Below are positions 57,108 to 64,000 of a DNA stretch of 64,000 bases, piece by piece. The notes under the pieces were generated by a model. It searched no databases. It worked only from the letters and a program-made list of their open reading frames with translations, and was not told the DNA's origin. The stretch is taken from contig NZ_CP163525.1 in assembly GCF_041080655.1 (NCBI RefSeq), positions 6,882,001-6,946,000 of the forward strand, written 5' to 3'. The stretch comes from Streptomyces sp. CG4. Its GTDB lineage: Bacteria > Actinomycetota > Actinomycetes > Streptomycetales > Streptomycetaceae. The translations under genes and the position numbers were made by a program. Position 1 is the stretch's first letter; each line of letters opens with the position of its first letter.

Positions 57108-58165
57108 GTAGCCAAGACATTCCAGAAGAGAACCTGCCCGCTGAGCAGGGCCACGCACCCGGCGTGGCGGTAGGGGTCGCGGACGAGGAGAACCCGTTCG
57201 CGGACCCGGGGCTGCCGCCGCACGAGCACCGGATCCAGGACATCGACGAGCGGGCCGCCAAGCGGTCCGAGCGCATGGTCGCCCTGCTGTTCACGGTGTC
57301 GATGCTGGCCACCATCGCCTTCATCGTCGCGTACCTGGTGGTCCCGAACGACAAGTCGATCTTCGTCTTCCCGATCGGGCACCTCAGCGCGATGAACTTC
57401 ACGCTGGGTCTGACCCTCGGCGTGGCGCTGTTCAGCATCGGCGCGGGCGCGGTCCACTGGGCCCGCACCCTGATGTCCGACGTCGAGGTCGCCGACGAGC
57501 GGCACGCGATCGCGGCCTCGCCCGAGGTCCGCGCGAAGGTCCACGCGGACTTCCGCGAGGGTGCCAAGGAGTCGGCGCTCGGCCGCCGCAAGCTGATCCG
57601 CACCACGATGTTCGGCGCGCTGGCCCTGGTGCCGCTCTCCGGCGTCATGCTGCTCGGCGGTCTCGGCCCGGCGCCCGGGACCAAGCTGCGGCACACGATG
57701 TGGGCCAAGGGCAAGCGCCTGGTCAACATGAACACCAACCAGCCGCTGCGTCCCGAGGACGTCGCCGTCGGCTCTCTCACCTTCGCCAAGCCCGACGGGC
57801 TGGAGGAGACGGACGAGGAGTTCCAGACGGAGATCGCCAAGGCCGCGCTGATGATCGTCCGGCTGCAGCCGGGCAACATCAAGGACAAGCGCGAGCTCGA
57901 CTGGTCGCACGAAGGCATCGTCGCCTTCTCCAAGATCTGCACCCACGTCGGCTGCCCGATCTCGCTGTACGAGCAGCAGACGCACCACGTGCTGTGCCCG
58001 TGCCACCAGTCCACCTTCGACCTCTCCGACGGCGCCCGAGTGATCTTCGGCCCCGCCGGCCACGCCCTGCCGCAGCTGCGCATCGGCGTGGACAGTGACG
58101 GTTACCTCCAGGCGCTCGGCGACTTCGAGGAGCCCGTCGGTCCTGCATTCTGGGAGCGCGGATGA
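57104..58165 (+). CDS. qcrA: Rieske iron-sulfur subunit of the bcc complex
   Basis: A 353-residue protein with three membrane helices near residues 60-190, the actinobacterial form, followed by the Rieske domain. The 2Fe-2S ligands are CTHVGC and CPCHQSTFD. It overlaps qcrC and qcrB by 4 bp each, so the three genes are translationally coupled. Confidence 0.97.
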   Translation: MSSQDIPEENLPAEQGHAPGVAVGVADEENPFADPGLPPHEHRIQDIDERAAKRSERMVALLFTVSMLATIAFIVAYLVVPNDKSIFVFPIGHLSAMNFTLGLTLGVALFSIGAGAVHWARTLMSDVEVADERHAIAASPEVRAKVHADFREGAKESALGRRKLIRTTMFGALALVPLSGVMLLGGLGPAPGTKLRHTMWAKGKRLVNMNTNQPLRPEDVAVGSLTFAKPDGLEETDEEFQTEIAKAALMIVRLQPGNIKDKRELDWSHEGIVAFSKICTHVGCPISLYEQQTHHVLCPCHQSTFDLSDGARVIFGPAGHALPQLRIGVDSDGYLQALGDFEEPVGPAFWERG

Positions 58166-59799
58166 GTACTACACCGAATGAAGAGCCCCGCTCTCGCGGG
58201 AAGGCACCGGCCGGCGAGCGGATCGCCGACTGGGCCGACGGCCGGCTCGGGATCTACTCCCTGGCCAAGGCCAACATGCGCAAGATCTTCCCCGACCACT
58301 GGTCGTTCATGTTGGGCGAAGTGTGCATGTACAGCTTCATCATCATCATCCTGACGGGTGTCTATCTGACACTGTTCTTCCACCCGTCGATGAACGAGGT
58401 GCAGTACCACGGCAGCTATGTCCCGCTCCAGGGACAGCTGATGTCCGAGGCGTTCAACTCGACCCTGCACATCTCCTTCGACGTGCGCGGTGGTCTGCTC
58501 ATGCGGCAGATCCACCACTGGGCCGCGCTGATCTTCCTCGCCGGCATGTTCGTGCACATGATGCGTGTGTTCTTCACCGGCGCGTTCCGCAAGCCGCGTG
58601 AGATCAACTGGCTGTTCGGCTTCCTGCTGTTCGTCCTCGGCATGTTCACCGGCTTCACCGGTTACTCGCTCCCGGACGACCTGCTCTCCGGCACCGGTGT
58701 CCGCTTCATGGAGGGCGCGATCCTGTCCGTGCCGATCGTCGGCACGTACCTGTCGTTCTTCCTGTTCGGCGGAGAGTTCCCCGGCCACGACTTCGTCGCC
58801 CGGTTCTACTCGATCCACATCCTGCTGCTGCCGGGCATCATGCTCGGCCTGATGGTGGCGCACCTGATCCTGGTCTTCTACCACAAGCACACGCAGTTCG
58901 CGGGTCCCGGAAAGACCGAGAAGAACGTCGTCGGCATGCCGCTGCTGCCGGTCTACATGGCCAAGGCCGGAGGCTTCTTCTTCCTGGTCTTCGGTGTGAT
59001 CGCGGCCATCGCGGCGGTCGCCCAGATCAACCCGATCTGGGCCATGGGCCCCTACCGTCCGGACCAGGTGTCCACCGGCGCCCAGCCCGACTGGTACATG
59101 GGCTTCTCCGAGGGTCTGATCCGCTTCATGCCGGGTTGGGAGATCAACCTGTGGGGCCACACGCTCGTCCTGGGCGTGTTCATCCCGCTGGTGATCTTCC
59201 CGCTGGTCCTGGTGGCGATCGCGGTCTACCCGTTCATCGAGTCCTGGGTCACCGGCGACAAGAGCGAGCACCACATCCTGGACCGCCCGCGCAACGCCCC
59301 GACCCGCACCGGTCTCGGCGTCGCCTGGATGACGATCTACCTGACCCTGCTGGTCGGCGGCGGCAACGACCTGTGGGCCACGCACTTCCACCTGTCGATC
59401 AACGCCGTGACCTGGTTCGTCCGGATCGCGTTCTTCGTCGGCCCGGTCATCGCGTTCCTCGTGACCAAGCGGATCTGCCTCGGCCTGCAGCGCCGCGACC
59501 GCGACAAGGTGCTGCACGGTCGCGAGACCGGCATCATCAAGCGCCTGCCGCACGGTGAGTTCATCGAGGTGCACGAGCCGCTCAGCCAGGAGCAGCTGCA
59601 CACCCTCACGGCTCACCACCAGTACGAGCCGGCCGAGATCGGCCCGACGGTCGACGAGAACGGTGTCGAGCGCAAGGTCGGCACCTCGGAGAAGGTCCGG
59701 GCGAAGCTGTCCAACGCCTACTACGGCGAGGACAACCAGATCCCGAAGCCGACCGTCGATGAGTACAAGGAGATCACGAGCGGCCACGGCCACCACTGA
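58162..59799 (+). CDS. qcrB: Cytochrome b subunit of the bcc complex
   Basis: A 545-residue subunit with eight helices plus a long hydrophilic C-terminal extension (residues about 430-545) found in actinobacteria. Heme-b histidines lie in RQIHHWAALIFLAGMFVHMM and in RFYSIHILLLPGI and HLILVFYHKH. QcrB is the target of inhibitors such as Q203/telacebec in mycobacteria. A strong terminator follows. Confidence 0.97.
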   Translation: MSTTPNEEPRSRGKAPAGERIADWADGRLGIYSLAKANMRKIFPDHWSFMLGEVCMYSFIIIILTGVYLTLFFHPSMNEVQYHGSYVPLQGQLMSEAFNSTLHISFDVRGGLLMRQIHHWAALIFLAGMFVHMMRVFFTGAFRKPREINWLFGFLLFVLGMFTGFTGYSLPDDLLSGTGVRFMEGAILSVPIVGTYLSFFLFGGEFPGHDFVARFYSIHILLLPGIMLGLMVAHLILVFYHKHTQFAGPGKTEKNVVGMPLLPVYMAKAGGFFFLVFGVIAAIAAVAQINPIWAMGPYRPDQVSTGAQPDWYMGFSEGLIRFMPGWEINLWGHTLVLGVFIPLVIFPLVLVAIAVYPFIESWVTGDKSEHHILDRPRNAPTRTGLGVAWMTIYLTLLVGGGNDLWATHFHLSINAVTWFVRIAFFVGPVIAFLVTKRICLGLQRRDRDKVLHGRETGIIKRLPHGEFIEVHEPLSQEQLHTLTAHHQYEPAEIGPTVDENGVERKVGTSEKVRAKLSNAYYGEDNQIPKPTVDEYKEITSGHGHH

Positions 59800-59825
59800 T
59801 CCCCGCGTCGCCACGCCACGCTGAG

Positions 59826-59854
59826 GGGCCCCGTCCGGCTTACGGACGGGGCCC
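59826..59854 (+). terminator. qcrB-operon terminator
   Basis: GGGCCCCGTCCG (59826-59837) and CGGACGGGGCCC (59843-59854) form a perfect 12-bp stem with a 5-nt loop, followed by TTCG, 27 bp past the qcrB stop. Confidence 0.85.
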
Positions 59855-59887
59855 TTCGCCATGTCCCGGGGCCGATAGGGTGGGATC

Positions 59888-59943
59888 ACCACTGATTTCG
59901 GACCACTGATTTCGGACCAGTGATCTCGAACCAGTGATTTCGC
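59888..59943. repeat. Four tandem 14-bp repeats upstream of trpD
   Basis: Units are ACCACTGATTTCGG (59888-59901 and 59902-59915, identical), ACCAGTGATCTCGA (59916-59929) and ACCAGTGATTTCGC (59930-59943). They end 24 bp before the trpD ATG and 8 bp before its ribosome-binding site. The 14-bp period is near one and a third helical turns. The position suggests regulator binding sites or a leader RNA repeat; no known trp regulator site is recognised. Confidence 0.85.
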
Positions 59944-59966
59944 AGGTACGACACCCAGGAGCGGCT

Positions 59967-61031
59967 ATGAGCGCTGTGACCCCCGCTGGAGGCGACACCG
60001 CGGCGGGCCGCTCCTGGCCCGCCCTGCTGAACGGTCTGCTGGACGGCCAGGACCTGTCCGCCGACGACACCGCGTGGGCGATGGACCGGATCATGCGCGG
60101 CGAGGCGACCGACGCGCAGATCGCCGGTTTCATGGTGGCGCTGCGGGCCAAGGGCGAGACGGTCCAGGAGATCAGCGGGCTCGTCCGCGCGATGTACGAG
60201 CACGCGAACGTGATCGAGGTGCCGGGTCCGGCCGTCGACATCGTCGGCACCGGCGGCGACGGCGCCAAGACGGTGAACATCTCCACGATGTCGTCGATCG
60301 TCGTCGCGGGCACGGGCGCCAAGGTCGTCAAGCACGGCAACCGCGCCGCGTCCTCGGCCTCCGGGTCCTCCGACGTCCTGGAGAAGCTCGGGATCAATCT
60401 GAACCTGACCCCGAAGCGGGTCGCCGAGGTCGCCGAAGAGGCCGGCATCACCATCTGCTTCGCGGTGAAGTTCCACCCGTCACTGCGCCATGTGGCCCCG
60501 GCCCGCGGCCAGTTGGGCATCCGTACGACCTTCAATGTGCTGGGCCCGCTGACCAACCCGGCCAAGGTGCGCTCCCAGGCCGTCGGTGTCGCCGACCCCC
60601 GGATGGCACCGATCGTGGCCGGAGTCCTCGCCGAGCGCGGCAACTCCTCCCTGGTCTTCCGGGGCGACGACGGACTGGACGAGCTGACGACGACGTCCAC
60701 GTCCCGGGTCTGGGTCGTCCGGGACGGCAAGGTCACCGAGGAGATCTTCGACCCGCGCGAGGTCGGCATCGACCTCGTCCCCGTGGAGGCCCTGCGCGGC
60801 GCCGACGCGGCGTACAACGCGGAGGTGGCCCGGCGCCTGCTGGACGGCGAGCGCGGCCCCGTCCGGGACGCCGTCCTGCTGAACTCTGCGGCGGCGCTGG
60901 TCGCTCTCGCGCCGACCGACGCCCCGCTCGCCGACCAGCTCCGGGCCGGCATGGTGAGGGCCGCCGAGTCCATCGACTCAGGCGCGGCGAAGCGGACGCT
61001 GGAGCGGTGGGTGGCGGCCAGCAACGCCTAG
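59967..61031 (+). CDS. trpD: Anthranilate phosphoribosyltransferase
   Basis: Second step of tryptophan synthesis, joining anthranilate to PRPP. The protein is 354 residues. The PRPP motif VDIVGTGGDGAKTVNISTMS, the anthranilate-site KHGNRAASSASGSSDVLEKL, and FGIRTTFNVLGPLTNPA-like (LGIRTTFNVLGPLTNPAKV) are clear. ATG start with CAGGAG 8 nt upstream; the frame opens at 59934, inside the 14-bp repeats. It stands alone, away from other trp genes. Streptomycetes often carry a second trpD elsewhere. Confidence 0.96.
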   Translation: MSAVTPAGGDTAAGRSWPALLNGLLDGQDLSADDTAWAMDRIMRGEATDAQIAGFMVALRAKGETVQEISGLVRAMYEHANVIEVPGPAVDIVGTGGDGAKTVNISTMSSIVVAGTGAKVVKHGNRAASSASGSSDVLEKLGINLNLTPKRVAEVAEEAGITICFAVKFHPSLRHVAPARGQLGIRTTFNVLGPLTNPAKVRSQAVGVADPRMAPIVAGVLAERGNSSLVFRGDDGLDELTTTSTSRVWVVRDGKVTEEIFDPREVGIDLVPVEALRGADAAYNAEVARRLLDGERGPVRDAVLLNSAAALVALAPTDAPLADQLRAGMVRAAESIDSGAAKRTLERWVAASNA

Positions 61032-61042
61032 CGTGCACCGGT

Positions 61043-61080
61043 CGTCGTCCCGCGATCCGGACTCGGGTTGCGGGACGACG
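61043..61080 (+). terminator. trpD terminator
   Basis: CGTCGTCCCGC (61043-61053) and GCGGGACGACG (61070-61080) are perfect 11-bp complements, 12 bp past the trpD stop and before the riboswitch. Confidence 0.75.
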
Positions 61081-61106
61081 ATCGTTTCCCGTACGTTCCT
61101 GTCCCA

Positions 61107-61215
61107 GGTCATGAGTGACAGTCATGAGGCCCCGGCCGACTGTCCGGCAACCCTCCGTCCGTGGCGGGGTGCCCCGGGTGAAGACCAGGCCGTAGGCAGT
61201 GAGGTCTATGGCAAG
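61107..61215 (+). promoter_or_regulatory. SAM-IV riboswitch
   Basis: The aptamer reads GGTCATGAGTGACAGTC, ATGAGGCCCCGGCC, GACTGTCCGGCAACCCTCC, then GGCGGGGTGCCCCGGGTGA and AGACCAGG. P1 pairs GGTC (61107-61110) with GACC (61183-61186); P2 pairs ACAGTC (61118-61123) with GACTGT (61138-61143). These are the SAM-IV consensus blocks known in actinobacteria; the 3' limit including the pseudoknot is approximate. Downstream, GGACCCCT / AGGGGTCC (about 61218-61256) and the hairpin TACGCCCT-c-AGGGCGTA (61347-61363) next to the ribosome-binding site may form the expression platform. It should shut off the aminotransferase gene when SAM is high. Confidence 0.85.
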
Positions 61216-61282
61216 CGCGGACCCCTCGCGCGCCTTTGGTTTGTATGCGAGGGCAGGGGTCCTGGTCGTCGAGGAGCCTCCC

Positions 61283-61303
61283 GTGAGCAAGCGAATGCGA
61301 TAG
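61283..61303 (+). CDS. Possible 6-codon leader peptide
   Basis: GTG AGC AAG CGA ATG CGA TAG encodes MSKRMR, with a strong GAGGAG 7 nt before the GTG. It lies between the SAM-IV aptamer and the aminotransferase start. The good ribosome-binding site is the main support; such short uORFs also arise by chance. Confidence 0.3.
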   Translation: MSKRMR

Positions 61304-61384
61304 GGCCGCCGAGCCCCGCCTCCGCACACCCTTTTCCTCTTCTTCCTACGCCCTCAGGGCGTATGTCCTCACGGGAGTTCACCC

Positions 61385-62776
61385 ATGTCCGTCTTCACCG
61401 CTGCCGCCGACCAGTCCGTTTGCCGTGACATTTCGGGGGCGCTGCCCGTTCTGGGCCGGGATGTCACCGTCCCGCTGGTCACCGGCGGCGAGGTCACCTA
61501 CGCGGCCCTCGACTACGCGGCCAGCGCCCCCGCCCTGCAGCGCGTCTGGGACGACGTCGCCGCCTACGCGCCCTACTACGGCAGCGTCCACCGCGGCGCC
61601 GGCTACCTCTCCCAGCTCTCCACCGACCTGTTCGAGAACGCCCGCAAGGCGGTCGCCGAGTTCCTCGGCTGCCGCGCCGACGACCAGGTGGTCTTCACCC
61701 GGTCGACCACGGACTCCCTGAACCTGCTGGCCCGCGCGCTCCCCGCCGACTGCCAGGTCTTCGTCTTCGAGACCGAGCACCACGCCTCCCTGCTGCCCTG
61801 GCAGGACGCGCACGTCACCTACCTCAACGCCCCCCGCACCCCGCAGCAGGCCGTGGCGACCCTGGAGCGGGCCCTCGCCGACCGCACCGTGTCGATCGAA
61901 GGGGGCCACGGTCCGGCCCTGGTCTGCGTCACCGGCGCCTCCAATGTCACCGGGGAGCTGTGGCCGGTGCGCGAACTGGCCGCCGCGGCGCACGCGCACG
62001 GCGCCCGGATCGTCCTGGACGCCGCCCAGCTCGCCCCGCACCACCCGGTGGACATCCGCGACCTGGACGTCGACTGGGTCGCCTTCTCCGGCCACAAGCT
62101 GTACGCCCCCTTCGGCTCCGGCGTCCTGGCCGGCCGCGCCGACTGGCTGCGCGCGGCCGAGCCGTACCTCGCGGGCGGCGGCGCCAGCCGCAAGGTGACC
62201 CGGCGTCAGGACGGCGGCGTGGACGTGGAGTGGCACGAGAGCGCCGCGCGGCATGAAGCGGGCTCGCCCAATGTGATCGGCGCCTACTCCATCGCGTCGG
62301 CCTGCAAGGCGCTCACCGAGGCCGGCTGGGACACCCTGGTGGCCCGCGAGCAGCATCTGATCACCAGGGTCCGCGAGGGCCTCGCCGAGGTCCCGCAGGT
62401 GAAGGTGCTGTCCCTGTTCGGCGACGACGCCCCGCGCGTCGGCGTGATCTCCTTCGTGGTGGAGGGCTGGAACAGCTCCCACTTCGCCGCGGCGCTCTCC
62501 GCCGAGTACGGCATCGGCGTCCGCGACGGCCTCTTCTGCGCCCACCCGCTGGTCCGCACCCTGCTCGGCAGCGACCCCCAGACCCAGGGCGAATGCGGCG
62601 CCCCCGAGGCGGCCCCCGGCGAGAAGTCCCTCAACGCCATCCGGGTCAGCTTCGGCGCGGGAACGCCCGACGAGCACGTGGAGCGTTTCGTGGCGGCGGT
62701 CCGGGAACTGGTGACCGACGGCGCGAAGTGGACGTACAGGACGGAGGACGGCCGCTGTGTACCGGCGGTGAACTGA
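61385..62776 (+). CDS. Class V aminotransferase (cysteine desulfurase-like), SAM-regulated
   Basis: A 463-residue PLP enzyme. Visible: CVTGASNVTGELWPVREL, the PLP lysine in VDWVAFSGHKLYAPFGSGVL, and a C-terminal substrate domain. The IscS-type mobile-loop cysteine is not evident; the only late cysteines are in DGLFCAHPLV and QGECGAPEA. The SAM-IV riboswitch upstream implies a role in methionine/cysteine sulfur metabolism, for example beta-elimination of a sulfur amino acid. ATG with CGGGAG upstream. The exact reaction is unknown. Confidence 0.88.
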   Translation: MSVFTAAADQSVCRDISGALPVLGRDVTVPLVTGGEVTYAALDYAASAPALQRVWDDVAAYAPYYGSVHRGAGYLSQLSTDLFENARKAVAEFLGCRADDQVVFTRSTTDSLNLLARALPADCQVFVFETEHHASLLPWQDAHVTYLNAPRTPQQAVATLERALADRTVSIEGGHGPALVCVTGASNVTGELWPVRELAAAAHAHGARIVLDAAQLAPHHPVDIRDLDVDWVAFSGHKLYAPFGSGVLAGRADWLRAAEPYLAGGGASRKVTRRQDGGVDVEWHESAARHEAGSPNVIGAYSIASACKALTEAGWDTLVAREQHLITRVREGLAEVPQVKVLSLFGDDAPRVGVISFVVEGWNSSHFAAALSAEYGIGVRDGLFCAHPLVRTLLGSDPQTQGECGAPEAAPGEKSLNAIRVSFGAGTPDEHVERFVAAVRELVTDGAKWTYRTEDGRCVPAVN

Positions 62777-62786
62777 TCCACCCGGA

Positions 62787-62825
62787 GGGGCGCGGGGCTG
62801 TATCGGTATGCGGCCCCGCCCCGCA
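62787..62825 (+). repeat. Dispersed GGGGCGCGGGGC-type repeat, short copy
   Basis: GGGGCGCGGGGCTGTATCGG followed by TATGCGGCCCCGCCCCGCAG, immediately after the aminotransferase stop and before the convergent Lrp-type gene. It can fold as a GC-rich hairpin and may act as terminator. Confidence 0.6.
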
Positions 62826-62842
62826 GACGTACCGAGGCGCCC

Positions 62843-63124
62843 CTACGACTCCAGCCCGATGGAGAACGCCGCCTCGAGGTCGTGCTGGGAGTACGTCCGG
62901 AACGCCACGTGCGTGTCCGTCCCCTCCACCCCGGGAATCTTGCTGATCCGGCCCGGAATGACATCGGCAAGATCGTCGTGCTGCCGCACCCTGACCATCG
63001 CGATCAAGTCATACGTACCCGTGACGGAGAAAACCTCGCTCACCGATTCCAGCGAAGCGATCTGCTCCGCGATCTCGGGGATCCGGTCCACGCTGGTCTT
63101 GATGAGGACGATCGCGGTGATCAC
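62843..63124 (-). CDS. Stand-alone Lrp/AsnC ligand-binding (RAM) domain protein
   Basis: A 93-residue protein consisting only of the regulation-of-amino-acid-metabolism domain (MITAIVLIKTSVDRIPEIAE; VFSVTGTYDLIAMVRVRQHD; HVAFRTYSQHDLEAAFSIGL). It lacks the DNA-binding helix-turn-helix, so it is an effector-sensing partner rather than a repressor. It is translationally coupled to the rhomboid gene (GTGA overlap, 63121-63124). GTG start. Confidence 0.9.
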   Translation of the reverse strand: MITAIVLIKTSVDRIPEIAEQIASLESVSEVFSVTGTYDLIAMVRVRQHDDLADVIPGRISKIPGVEGTDTHVAFRTYSQHDLEAAFSIGLES

Positions 63125-63864
63125 GGCTGGTTCTCTCCCTCGGGTGCCGGAGCTGGGGCGGACTTCACTCTAGCCGCACGGCCGTAGCGCACCCACGCGT
63201 AGCCGAAGCCGAGCCCGAAGCCGACCAGGTGGGCCAGATACGCCACCCCGGGGCCGTCGGAGGTCTGCTCCGCGGCCGCCCACTGCAGGGCCGCCCAGAA
63301 CGGCAGCACGACCCACGCGGGAAACCTGAGCGGCAGGAAGAACAGGAACGGCAGAAGACTGGTGACGCGGGCGCGGGGGAACAGGTAGAGGAACGCTCCG
63401 AGGACCGCCGAGATCGCCCCGGAGGCGCCGACCAGCGACTGCTCGGAGGTGGCATTGGCGGCCGCGTAGCCCAGCAGGGCCAGATATCCGCAGCCGACGT
63501 AGAAGAGGGTGAACTCGACCCGGCCCATCCGTTCCTCGGTCATCGCGCCGAAGACGAAGAGGAAGAGCATGTTGCCGAGCAGATGCACCCAGCTGCCGTG
63601 CACGAACAGGGCCGTGGCGGGGGTCAGGGCCTCGCGCACCGGCCTGGCGAACACCTCGGCCGGGACCACGCCCCAGCGCCGGAAGTACGTCCGCTGCGCG
63701 GCGAGCAGGGCGTCCCCGGTGCCGTATCCGGGGGTGAGACCCGAGGCCGGGCCCAGGACGAAGAGCAGACTGCACAGGGCGATGAGGCCGTATGTCAGGG
63801 GTGTCGGTGTGCTCCGGACCGCTCTGAGGGCCCTGCCGGTCGCCGTGCTCCACGCGCTGATCAT
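63121..63864 (-). CDS. Rhomboid-family intramembrane serine protease
   Basis: A 247-residue protease with about six membrane helices. Catalytic serine in SLVGASGAISAVLGAFLYL (GxSG) and histidine in AYLAHLVGFGLGFGY; the family sequence HGSWVHLLGNMLFLFVFGAM is present. The start may be the ATG at 63864 or a GTG at 63870; neither has a clear Shine-Dalgarno. It is upstream of and coupled to the Lrp-type gene. Confidence 0.92.
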   Translation of the reverse strand: MISAWSTATGRALRAVRSTPTPLTYGLIALCSLLFVLGPASGLTPGYGTGDALLAAQRTYFRRWGVVPAEVFARPVREALTPATALFVHGSWVHLLGNMLFLFVFGAMTEERMGRVEFTLFYVGCGYLALLGYAAANATSEQSLVGASGAISAVLGAFLYLFPRARVTSLLPFLFFLPLRFPAWVVLPFWAALQWAAAEQTSDGPGVAYLAHLVGFGLGFGYAWVRYGRAARVKSAPAPAPEGENQP

Positions 63865-64000
63865 GAACACAGAGCATGACGTAACGGGACGCAGGCTGAC
63901 AGACCGCCTCGCCGCCGGGGCCTGTCCGGTGGATCAGCTCGCAGGGACGTGGGGCGCCCTGTCGGTGCAGGTGAGCGGGGTAGGGTGCGCGCGCATCTGC
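63865..64000. other. Right-edge intergenic sequence
   Basis: No gene is supported. It contains GGGGCCTGTCCGGTGGATCA (63917-63936), which resembles the end of the MITE-like element (GGGGCCTGTCGCCGGATTC) and may be one terminus of a related element running off the window. The promoter of the rhomboid operon should lie here. Confidence 0.4.

Noticed and set aside
59888..59943. CRISPR-like array
   Set aside because: The repeats are directly adjacent with no spacers and there are no cas genes. It is a simple tandem repeat.
1..64000. tRNA, rRNA, prophage or integrative element
   Set aside because: I saw no cloverleaf-like or rRNA sequence, no integrase, capsid, conjugation or transposase genes, and no sharp change in base composition.

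Overview
The window is about 72% G+C, with long open frames carrying strong third-position G/C bias, frequent GTG starts, several leaderless-looking starts, and dispersed GC-rich palindromes downstream of genes. Together with the gene content (SAM-IV riboswitch, GlnR-type box, lipoyl/PDH genes, a cta/qcr respiratory cluster with a diheme cytochrome c, and DUF4191/DUF3043/PspAA families), this points to a Streptomyces or very close relative. The segment looks like conserved core chromosome. I see no prophage, integrative element, tRNA, rRNA or CRISPR array. The only mobile-like DNA is a 230-bp MITE-like element inside a membrane-protein gene, plus small dispersed repeats.

Layout. 1-6400: the tail of a GlxA-type AraC regulator, glnA (minus) behind a tandem GlnR box, an RDD membrane protein, a flavin reductase, a DUF4191 protein, a small protein, and the lipA and lipB lipoate genes. 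6600-16000: an NsdA-like regulator, an FAD oxidoreductase, a TIGR01777-type epimerase, a GNAT acetyltransferase, a MarP-like membrane serine protease, a PGRP amidase, DUF4240 and WYL proteins. 16000-25100: pyruvate dehydrogenase E1 (aceE), a GntR/FCD regulator, an E2 with two lipoyl domains (sucB), lipoamide dehydrogenase (lpdA) and leucyl aminopeptidase (pepA), all minus strand. lipA/lipB would supply the lipoate used by the E2. 25300-34000: an RDD protein, three scattered cobalamin genes (cobS, cobT, and a metallo-beta-lactamase-like/CobU fusion), a membrane cluster (HIHH-motif protein, rhomboid-like protein, MprF-like DUF2156 protein) and a methyltransferase.

34000-43700: a small protein, a secreted PDZ serine protease, a methyltransferase with an apparent CTG start coupled to a DUF3043 gene, the envelope-stress pair pspA-pspAA, a two-component system, and an RND permease preceded by a tandem repeat and palindrome that could be the response-regulator site. 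43700-50100: nadA and erpA diverge around a large dyad. They are followed by a membrane-anchored protein, a small protein, a PfkB/adenosine-kinase-like enzyme and a cysteine desulfurase fused to TusA.

50400-59800: the aa3 oxidase genes ctaC-ctaD-ctaF, then an L,D-transpeptidase and a degenerate receiver protein, then ctaE-qcrC-qcrA-qcrB (bcc complex). These encode the bcc-aa3 supercomplex. 59800-64000: trpD behind four tandem 14-bp repeats, a SAM-IV riboswitch controlling a class V aminotransferase, then a stand-alone Lrp/AsnC ligand-binding protein and a rhomboid protease in one minus-strand operon.

No clearly new defence or biosynthetic system is visible. The least explained signals are regulatory or repetitive: the trpD 14-mers, the ctaE start palindrome, the nadA/erpA dyad, the RND operator, and the element captured in-frame by the MprF-like gene. 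Start sites were chosen from ribosome-binding sites and family alignment from memory. No database search was possible.
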